From: Ignavibacteria bacterium
GTDB lineage: Bacteria; Bacteroidota; Ignavibacteria; Tepidaquicellales; OLB5
DNA: 13,138 bases
Assembly (NCBI GenBank): GCA_026417195.1
Contig: JAOADS010000042.1
Coordinates: forward strand, 1 to 13,138
Direction of reading: 5' to 3'
This document shows positions 7,682 to 13,138 of this stretch, one piece after another. Positions within the stretch are counted from its first letter, which is position 1. Each line of letters begins with the position of its first letter. The notes under the pieces were generated by a model. That model did no database searches. It was not told where the DNA came from and was given only the letters and a program-made list of their open reading frames with translations. The position numbers and the translations under genes were made by a program.

Positions 7682-7700
7682 AAAACACGCCAGTGTCTCT

Positions 7701-8534
7701 ATGAGTCTGGGTGAACTTCTCCGTTTATCACAGAGAATTCTTGATGAAAATAATGTCGCGGCTCCGAAACGTAATGCTGAAATAATAATTTGTTCCGAAC
7801 TGAAGATAGAAAGAGCTGAACTGTATCTCAATTTGAGACGAACTGTCAGATTAGATGAGATATTATCAATAAAGGAAAAAATTAAAAGAAGAATTTCTGG
7901 TGAACCGGTACAATATATCACGGGATTTACGGAATTTTACGGATTAAAAATTTCAGTAAACAATTCTGTTTTAATCCCAAGACCTGAGACAGAATTACTT
8001 GTTGACAAAGCACTTGAATTAATAAAAAACAGGAAAGAAAAAACTGAAATACTTGAAATAGGAACCGGCTCCGGTTGTATAGCAATAGCACTTGCCAGAA
8101 ACTCTGACTGCAGAATAAATGCTACTGATATAAGCCCTGAAGCTTTGAAAACAGCAGAAGAAAATTCCCGCAGAAATCACACTAACGATAAAATAAGCTT
8201 TGAATTATCCGACGTATTTGGTATAAATGACGTCAGCAGATATGACCTTATTATCAGCAATCCGCCCTATATACCTCTGGAGGAAATGAAATCACTCTCA
8301 GATGAAGTTAAAGCTGAACCGGAAATTGCCCTTACAGATTTTTCAGACGGGCTGAATTTTTACAGGAAGGTATTCAGCTTAGTAAAGGATTCAACTTCTG
8401 GACATGACGTACTGATTGAAATTGGTGACAGTAAGAGAAGTTTTGTTAAGTCACTTGCAGAGTCTTATGGCTTTTCATCTGTATTTTACAAAGATTATTC
8501 AGGAATTGACAGAGTAATTCACATTAAAACATGA
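7701..8534 (+). CDS. prmC: Peptide chain release factor N5-glutamine methyltransferase PrmC
   Basis: The 277-residue product is a two-domain SAM methyltransferase that methylates the Gln of the GGQ motif in release factors, improving translation termination. The N-terminal five-helix domain spans about 1-75. The Rossmann methyltransferase domain follows with PRPETELLV (93-101), the SAM loop EIGTGSGCIA (119-128), ATDIS (141-145) and the catalytic SNPPYIP (186-192). It closes with DYSGIDRVIHI, as in the family. The ATG at 7701 gives the usual family N-terminus, 19 bases after the amidohydrolase stop. An upstream in-frame ATG at 7650 with AGGAG at 7633-7637 would add 17 residues and overlap the previous gene; I consider it less likely. 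The 3' end overlaps dtd in an ATGA. Confidence 0.94.
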   Translation: MSLGELLRLSQRILDENNVAAPKRNAEIIICSELKIERAELYLNLRRTVRLDEILSIKEKIKRRISGEPVQYITGFTEFYGLKISVNNSVLIPRPETELLVDKALELIKNRKEKTEILEIGTGSGCIAIALARNSDCRINATDISPEALKTAEENSRRNHTNDKISFELSDVFGINDVSRYDLIISNPPYIPLEEMKSLSDEVKAEPEIALTDFSDGLNFYRKVFSLVKDSTSGHDVLIEIGDSKRSFVKSLAESYGFSSVFYKDYSGIDRVIHIKT

Positions 8535-8989
8535 TTGCCTTAATACAGAGAGTCTTAGAAGCATCCGTAACAGTAGACTCGCAGCTGATCGACGGAATCG
8601 GGAGCGGATTACTTGTTCTGCTGGGAGTTAAGGGTTCTGATGATTCTGAGGAAGCTTCCTATCTTGCATCAAAAACAGTAAACCTGAGAATCTTTTCTGA
8701 CAAAGAGAATAAAATGAATCTCTCGCTCCTTGACACAGGATATGAAATACTTGTCGTATCCCAGTTCACACTGCACGCAGATACAAGACACGGCAACCGT
8801 CCGAGTTTCACTAACTCTGCAGAGGCTGAACTAGCAAAAGAACTGTATGAATCATATATATTCAACCTGAGACAACTGATCGGATATCATAAGGTACATA
8901 CGGGAAAGTTCGGAGCTATGATGAAAGTAAAACTTATTAATGACGGGCCCGTAACAATTATATTAAAAAGTAAAAACGAATATTTTTGA
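8531..8989 (+). CDS. dtd: D-aminoacyl-tRNA deacylase
   Basis: The 152-residue protein is a standard DTD, which hydrolyses D-aminoacyl (and glycyl) esters from mischarged tRNA in the cytoplasm. Conserved features are the N-terminal MIALIQRVLEASVTVD, the active-site SQFTL (77-81) followed by ADTRHGNRPSF (83-93), the TGKFGAMM segment (124-131) and NDGPVT (137-142) with the Gly-Pro motif that enforces chirality in the partner subunit of the dimer. Length is typical (about 145-150). The ATG overlaps the prmC stop by four bases, and its own TGA overlaps the next gene's TTG start. This points to translational coupling of three genes, two of them in translation quality control. Confidence 0.96.
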   Translation: MIALIQRVLEASVTVDSQLIDGIGSGLLVLLGVKGSDDSEEASYLASKTVNLRIFSDKENKMNLSLLDTGYEILVVSQFTLHADTRHGNRPSFTNSAEAELAKELYESYIFNLRQLIGYHKVHTGKFGAMMKVKLINDGPVTIILKSKNEYF

Positions 8990-9822
8990 AAAAAAATTTA
9001 AAATCTAAAGTTGCAATCATAGGATTAGGTAAACTTGGTTCAAACCTGTTTCAGGCTTTAAAGGAAACAGATAAATTTAATGTTAAAATAGCTGCTAAAA
9101 ATTCAAAGTCTGTAATAAAGCCGGAAATTACCAATCAGTCTGAAATTATATTTATCTGTACGCAGGACAGGAAAATTCGGGAAGTAGTTAATATTTTATC
9201 ATCAGATAAATTTAAACTGAAAAAAAAATTTATATATCACACATCGGGTTCACTCACCTCCGATGTTCTGGAAAAACTTAAAAATAAAGGTGCATTCACT
9301 GCTTCATTTCATCCTATTCAGACATTCGGACTTAGAACCGGAAAGTCAGTCTTCAGAAATATTTTTATTGCTATCGAAGGTTCAGCCAAGGCAGTTAAGG
9401 CAGCTTCAGCAATAGCTGAATCTCTTAAAGCTGAGTCATTTACAATCAAAAAACATGAAAAAATACTTAATCATATAAACTGTATAATAGCCTCAAACTT
9501 CCTGTGTGCTATGCTGGCTAAAATAAAACCTCTGTCAAGAAACAGAACAGACCTTGAATATTATAAGGCACTTTCCATGCAAACACTGAATAATATATTC
9601 GCTTACGGACCTGTCAAGTCTCTTACCGGACCTATGGAAAGATTTGATATTGATACCATTGATTCTCACCTTAATTATATCAAGAACAATGAAGAACTAC
9701 TACGCTTTTACTTGTTTATGGGAATTGAAACTGCTAAACTTGCGTTAAAAAAGAAAAGTATTTCATCCCAACAGATAAAAAAATTATTAGAGGAATTCAG
9801 AAAATACATTGATGGGAAATAA
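8986..9822 (+). CDS. Rossmann-like / DUF2520 domain protein
   Basis: The 278-residue protein has an N-terminal NAD(P)-type Rossmann fold, with VAIIGLGKLGSNL (9-21) as the dinucleotide loop, IIFICTQD (54-61) and HTSGSL (85-90). FHPIQTF (108-114) and a helical DUF2520 region follow, with H163, N164-type and ASNFL (169-173) residues and LTGPMERFD (213-221). Members resemble 6-phosphogluconate-dehydrogenase-like oxidoreductases, but their reaction is not established. The start is TTG at 8986, overlapping the dtd stop (TTGA); no better start is seen before the glycine-rich loop. A run of eight A follows at once (8989-8996), so slippage or a sequencing error here could alter the apparent N-terminus. 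It overlaps the next gene by 11 bases. Confidence 0.9.
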   Translation: MKKNLKSKVAIIGLGKLGSNLFQALKETDKFNVKIAAKNSKSVIKPEITNQSEIIFICTQDRKIREVVNILSSDKFKLKKKFIYHTSGSLTSDVLEKLKNKGAFTASFHPIQTFGLRTGKSVFRNIFIAIEGSAKAVKAASAIAESLKAESFTIKKHEKILNHINCIIASNFLCAMLAKIKPLSRNRTDLEYYKALSMQTLNNIFAYGPVKSLTGPMERFDIDTIDSHLNYIKNNEELLRFYLFMGIETAKLALKKKSISSQQIKKLLEEFRKYIDGK

Positions 9823-10474
9823 ATCAGTAAAATATTTCCTGTTTATTATTATTATTTCACAGAGTCTTGCTTATTCTCAAAAATTCAGTTCTCTTTCGGA
9901 CGAAAATTACTTTGCGGACTATTATCTAAATTCGGATACATTAAAAAAGAAAGTTAAATATTCAAAACAAATCAGCGGACTTTTTATCAGTGCCGGTACC
10001 GGACTTTCAGTCCCTGTTTCTGATTTCAGTAACTCAGCTAATCCTTCATTCGGTATAACAGGAAGAATTGAATATGCATCAACATCTATTTTTCCCTTGG
10101 TTATAGGTGCAGACGTAAGTTACTTCACACATAACGCTCCTGATGAATTTAAAACAGGCAATCTCCTGAATAATTTCAAAACTAAAATTCTGTCAGCAGG
10201 ACTTAATATAGAATACTGTCTTATTAATATTCTTAGGTCATCGTTTACGATTCCGTTCTTTGTATTAGATGTAAAATACAATATAATGAAAAGAGAATAT
10301 GATGAGAACAGGCAGCTCGAAAACATTCAAAAAGAGGAAAATAAGGTAAGCATAGGTACAGGCATTGGCTTCACGATGTTTATATTTGATTTTTACGGGA
10401 AGTATCATTACATGAAAAACAGTTCCTATATTGGTTTTTATGTAAAGACCAAAATACCTGTTATTAGGTTTTAA
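9812..10474 (+). CDS. Small outer-membrane beta-barrel candidate, family not recognised
   Basis: The 220-residue product has a good signal peptide (basic start, hydrophobic 8-20, cleavage likely after AYSQ at 20-23). After a polar linker (24-55) there are alternating amphipathic strands with aromatic edges: GLFISAGTGLSVPV (56-69), FGITGRIEYAS (80-90), LVIGADVSYF (96-105), ILSAGLNIEYCL (127-138), FFVLDVKYNIM (149-159), VSIGTGIGFTMFIFDFYGKYHYM (starting 179) and YIGFYVKTKIPVIRF at the end. The final residue is Phe, as expected of barrels recognised by BamA. This suggests an eight-strand porin-like outer-membrane protein; ligand or role unknown. The ATG at 9812 is preferred over the preceding TTG at 9809 and overlaps the DUF2520 gene by 11 bases; the next gene begins two bases after its stop. 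Confidence 0.72.
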   Translation: MGNKSVKYFLFIIIISQSLAYSQKFSSLSDENYFADYYLNSDTLKKKVKYSKQISGLFISAGTGLSVPVSDFSNSANPSFGITGRIEYASTSIFPLVIGADVSYFTHNAPDEFKTGNLLNNFKTKILSAGLNIEYCLINILRSSFTIPFFVLDVKYNIMKREYDENRQLENIQKEENKVSIGTGIGFTMFIFDFYGKYHYMKNSSYIGFYVKTKIPVIRF

Positions 10475-10476
10475 AA

Positions 10477-11160
10477 ATGCAGTCTTATCTGGAAAATATT
10501 TACATTATACCGATTCTGATTTTTTCAGTTGTTATTCATGAAATGGCACATGCATGGGTTGCCCTGAAATGCGGTGATACAACTGCAAGGGATCTGGGGA
10601 GAATAACCTTTAATCCTATACCTCACATTGATATTGTAGGTTCAATTCTGGTCCCCTTGTTCTCAATTCTCACTACAGGCAGGGTACTTATAGCCTGGGC
10701 TAAACCAGTCCCTGTTGATCCTAGAAACTTCAGAAATTTCAAAAGAGATGACACACTTGTCACCATAGCAGGTCCGTTATCAAACCTCATAATAGCATTT
10801 TTCTGTGTATTATCTTTTGCGGCCATTTATCACATCTCCGGAGGAATACCTGATGAGAACAGTTCCTTTGCATCTCAGTTTACCACATATTTACTTAAAA
10901 TGTTCTATGCAGGTATATTACTTAATGTATCCCTCGCAGTCTTCAACATGCTACCTATACCTCCGCTTGACGGATCACACATACTTGCAAATATTCTCCC
11001 GGATGAACTGGCAGAGAGATACAGAAATATAGGATTTATGGGAATATTTATAATACTTGCATTGTTTAACTTCGTACCAGGTTTCTCAAAAACTTTTGTT
11101 GGAATAATTTATTTTGTAGCAGAACCATATTTAAATCTCGTTAATATTCTTGTTAAATAA
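10477..11160 (+). CDS. Site-2-type intramembrane metalloprotease (peptidase M50)
   Basis: The 227-residue protein is a compact, PDZ-less M50 family member with several membrane segments (about 7-20, 50-68, 95-118, 137-160 and 185-215). The zinc motif HEMAH (21-25) lies in the first segment, as in the short site-2 protease group. The second signature NMLPIPPLDGSH (157-168) provides the third ligand Asp165. The intervening AGPLSN (98-103) is also conserved. It is likely a cytoplasmic-membrane protease, but the substrates of this short class are mostly unknown. The upstream beta-barrel gene ends two bases before the ATG, so they are co-expressed. No adjacent anti-sigma factor is seen that would suggest a signalling role. 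Confidence 0.93.
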   Translation: MQSYLENIYIIPILIFSVVIHEMAHAWVALKCGDTTARDLGRITFNPIPHIDIVGSILVPLFSILTTGRVLIAWAKPVPVDPRNFRNFKRDDTLVTIAGPLSNLIIAFFCVLSFAAIYHISGGIPDENSSFASQFTTYLLKMFYAGILLNVSLAVFNMLPIPPLDGSHILANILPDELAERYRNIGFMGIFIILALFNFVPGFSKTFVGIIYFVAEPYLNLVNILVK

Positions 11161-11172
11161 ACTTTTTAAAAT

Positions 11173-11520
11173 ATGAAAACTTTTGAAGTAACAAAAGACA
11201 TGATAAAAGATTATCAGCCTGAAAAACCAATCAGTGATGAAGAAGCTGAAAAAATAGCAAGGGAACTTGATGAAAAAATAAAGGAAAATAAAAGAAGTAT
11301 ATTTAACATATTAGCTCACCTGAAGGCTTTGAAAAGGTATATGCTGGATAAGGACGTCAGGTGGATAAGAAAATCAGTGGTAATAGCTGCAATAATTTAC
11401 TTCATTACCCCTGTTGATCTAATGCCCGATGTTGCGCCTATTGTAGGATTCCTTGATGACATAGGAATAATCAGCTGGACTATCCGGTTTTTAGGAAGGG
11501 AAATAAAGAATTATTACTAA
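11173..11520 (+). CDS. DUF1232 (YkvA-like) membrane protein
   Basis: The 115-residue protein has a charged N-terminal half (1-60, rich in Glu and Lys, probably helical). The DUF1232 core follows: a hydrophobic segment (68-79), then the signature ITPVDLMPD (78-86) and GFLDDIGII (92-100). The family is widespread and of unknown biochemical role. It starts 12 bases after the M50 gene and is the last gene of the plus-strand run. Its TAA (11518-11520) directly abuts the stop of the converging glycosyltransferase gene, leaving no intergenic base. Confidence 0.92.
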   Translation: MKTFEVTKDMIKDYQPEKPISDEEAEKIARELDEKIKENKRSIFNILAHLKALKRYMLDKDVRWIRKSVVIAAIIYFITPVDLMPDVAPIVGFLDDIGIISWTIRFLGREIKNYY

Positions 11521-11538
11521 TCAGATTCTCTGTTTCTT
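11498..11538 (+). other. Imperfect hairpin across the convergent stop codons
   Basis: In the plus-strand transcript bases 11498-11511 can pair with 11525-11538 around a 13-base loop, with one A-C mismatch and three G-U pairs. No U-run follows, so it is not a classical intrinsic terminator. It might still act as a 3' processing or pausing structure for the plus-strand unit. Much of it lies in coding sequence of both genes, so the pairing could be accidental. Confidence 0.25.
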
Positions 11539-12615
11539 CCATGTAACCCTCCTGCCTGTTAATAACATAAAAGAAGTGATGATTACATATAACGCAAAGT
11601 ATATCTCAAACAGAGGAAGAAAAAGCAAAACCCTGTGCATCCTGAATTCTGAAACTGAAGGGAAAATGAAAATAAAATCAGTCATCAGCTTAAGTAAAAT
11701 AAATCCAAGCCACAGATTAATATCAAGATAAATCCATCCGGTTAAAATTACTGCCCCGCTTAACCATAAAAGCAAGCCTATTATAATTCCGTAATTGAAT
11801 TCCCCAAGCCCTCCGGCTGCCCATCTTTTCTTCTGACGAAAAAGTTCCGTTAAGTTCGAACAGGGAGCTGTTACGTTCATAGTGCTTTTGTTAAGAGGAA
11901 ATTTTGTTTTGTATCCAGCATCTTTATGTATTTTCTGAAGCAACATGAAATCTTCCGTAACAGAAAATTTAATCCCTTCATACCCTCCCACCTTATCATA
12001 TGCTGTTTTTCTGTAAGACATATTATTACCGACACAACTTATAGGAACTCCAATCCCATCACCTCCGCATGCAATTGATAGTAAATATAGCCAGTCCACG
12101 GATTGAAGCGAACTGAACAGGCTCTCAGGTCTTATTACTGAATAAGAACTTACAACTCCTGTTTTCTCATCATAATATTTCAGCATTTCAGTTATCCATT
12201 TTGGATTTACTTCAATATCAGCGTCGGTGGTAAAAATAATTTCTCCCCTGGCAGTTTTCAGAGCTTCATTTAGAGCATTCGCCTTCCCTTTAAGTTTCTT
12301 TCCCTCTTCGGTTATTTCAACATATCTTAGATTAGAATTCAGAGAAACATATTTTTTCATAATCTCACCTGTAGCGTCTTCAGAACGGTCATTAACCAGT
12401 ATGACCTCAGTTTTATCTCTCGGATAGTTAAGTTTAAGTATAGATAAAATACATTTCTCAATATTTTTTTCCTCATCCTTCGCACAAACTATAAGCGAAA
12501 CATCAGGTAAATATACAGAACTGTTTTTCTTTTTCCGGTTAATAATGATTCCGTACATAAGTATCATATGTGTCATGAAATATATAGTAATTAATAATAT
12601 CGGCAGGTAAATCAT
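11521..12615 (-). CDS. Membrane-anchored family 2 glycosyltransferase
   Basis: The 364-residue protein has one N-terminal membrane segment (about 3-25), a cytoplasmic GT-A domain (about 38-265) and two or three C-terminal membrane segments (about 275-355). GT2 motifs are complete: VSLIVCAKDEEKNI (39-52), VNDRSED (74-80), the metal/nucleotide-binding DAD (131-133), the acceptor-site TED (220-222) and the product-binding QKKRW (261-265), which is the QxxRW motif of processive synthase-like enzymes. It probably makes or extends a glycan or glycolipid at the inner membrane; donor and product are unknown. The ATG at 12615 has a Shine-Dalgarno-like GAGGTGG (12634-12628) 12 bases upstream. It lies 43 bases after the next upstream gene and probably shares its transcript. 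Confidence 0.92.
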   Translation of the reverse strand: MIYLPILLITIYFMTHMILMYGIIINRKKKNSSVYLPDVSLIVCAKDEEKNIEKCILSILKLNYPRDKTEVILVNDRSEDATGEIMKKYVSLNSNLRYVEITEEGKKLKGKANALNEALKTARGEIIFTTDADIEVNPKWITEMLKYYDEKTGVVSSYSVIRPESLFSSLQSVDWLYLLSIACGGDGIGVPISCVGNNMSYRKTAYDKVGGYEGIKFSVTEDFMLLQKIHKDAGYKTKFPLNKSTMNVTAPCSNLTELFRQKKRWAAGGLGEFNYGIIIGLLLWLSGAVILTGWIYLDINLWLGFILLKLMTDFIFIFPSVSEFRMHRVLLFLPLFEIYFALYVIITSFMLLTGRRVTWKKQRI

Positions 12616-12658
12616 AATTATATCTTACCACCTCGTCTTAAATTCCCTGATAGTAACA

Positions 12659-13138
12659 TTACACCATCCAGGCACTTATTGCAGTAGTTCCTATTATCCA
12701 GATAAATATGAGAAAAATATAAATTACCGAAAGGAAAAAAGACGTGATTATTGCAGTGCTCCATCTCCTGTGGTAAACTTTTTTAATCGCCAGGAAAAGA
12801 TATACAGATGGAATTACAAAGATAGCGAAAAATATCAGATCAGTGTTTTCAAAAAGTGATGCGAACAGAAAACACCACAATACAAACGTAAAGAAATGCA
12901 GGGTAAAAACTGCATGTTCAGCAAAGTAAATCTGTTTCGTTATGTATATTATTTTTAAAACCAAAGAAAAGATAACCATAATTACAAATATGTATAGAGT
13001 AAGCTTATCGTTCACTTCTGAGTTAAATTTTTCTATATAATCTTCCTTATCCAATCTGCTTTCCGATTCAGCTTCAAGTATTATATTGCTTAAAAAATCA
13101 TCTTTGTCATCCGGATTTACAAGAGCACTGTATTGATC
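12659..13138 (-). CDS. C-terminal part of a multi-pass membrane protein, DUF3667-like (N-terminus cut by window edge)
   Basis: The minus-strand frame is open from the right edge to the TAA at 12659-12661, giving 160 visible residues. The first 28 upstream of an internal TTG (13054) are acidic and polar (NPDDKDDF, EAESES), so the protein clearly continues beyond the window and the TTG need not be its start. Four or so hydrophobic segments follow, with short basic loops such as KKVYHRR. The segment YFAEHAVFTLHFFTFVL and the later LFLAIKKVYHRRW resemble the C-terminal membrane part of Bacteroidota DUF3667 proteins, which usually carry an N-terminal zinc-ribbon; that part would be outside the window. 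Function unknown. The family call is from memory and moderate. Confidence 0.7.
   Translation of the reverse strand, partial: DQYSALVNPDDKDDFLSNIILEAESESRLDKEDYIEKFNSEVNDKLTLYIFVIMVIFSLVLKIIYITKQIYFAEHAVFTLHFFTFVLWCFLFASLFENTDLIFFAIFVIPSVYLFLAIKKVYHRRWSTAIITSFFLSVIYIFLIFIWIIGTTAISAWMV

Noticed and set aside
7650..7700. Upstream prmC start at ATG 7650 with AGGAG at 7633-7637
   Set aside because: It would add 17 residues unlike PrmC N-termini and overlap the amidohydrolase by 32 bases; ATG 7701 fits the family.
1..13138. Mobile element, CRISPR array, tRNA or rRNA genes
   Set aside because: No transposase or integrase, no regularly spaced repeats and no cloverleaf or rRNA-like sequence was found; nearly all bases belong to protein-coding genes.

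Overview
The window is an AT-rich, gene-dense stretch of bacterial chromosome. It most likely comes from the Bacteroidota/Chlorobi (FCB) group, with an Ignavibacteria-like organism as my best guess. Four things point there: the housekeeping content; weak or absent Shine-Dalgarno sequences at most starts; promoter candidates matching the Bacteroidota form TTG-N19/20-TAnnTTTG; and outer-membrane genes (BamD, a small beta-barrel candidate, lipoproteins) that indicate a Gram-negative envelope. No mobile element, CRISPR array, tRNA or rRNA was seen.

Layout. (1) Positions 1-3234, minus strand: a compact transcription unit read from glutamate dehydrogenase, through an unrecognised exported protein with a C-terminal membrane anchor, then BamD, to an acyl-CoA thioesterase cut by the left edge. 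(2) Positions 3235-3418: a divergent intergenic region with two back-to-back promoter candidates of identical geometry, one for gdhA (minus) and one for the plus-strand genes. (3) Positions 3419-5871, plus strand: a UPF0173 metallo-hydrolase, parA and parB (chromosome segregation), nearly overlapping. (4) Positions 5993-11520, plus strand: a second tight run made of an amidohydrolase-like lipoprotein that has lost most of its metal-binding histidines, prmC (release-factor methyltransferase), dtd (D-aminoacyl-tRNA deacylase), a Rossmann/DUF2520 protein, a small outer-membrane beta-barrel candidate, a site-2-type M50 protease and a DUF1232 membrane protein. (5) Positions 11521-13138, minus strand: a membrane-anchored family 2 glycosyltransferase, preceded by the C-terminal part of a multi-pass membrane protein resembling the DUF3667 family, cut by the right edge. 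Regions 4 and 5 converge with directly abutting stop codons.

Functionally the window is mostly core: amino-acid/nitrogen metabolism (GDH), envelope assembly (BamD, beta-barrel, M50 protease, glycosyltransferase), chromosome segregation (ParAB) and translation quality control (PrmC, DTD). I did not find a convincing new multi-gene system. The most unusual item is the amidohydrolase-fold lipoprotein with a dismantled active site, which looks like a pseudoenzyme. Next are the unknown anchored protein between gdhA and bamD, and the clear promoter pair between the divergent units.
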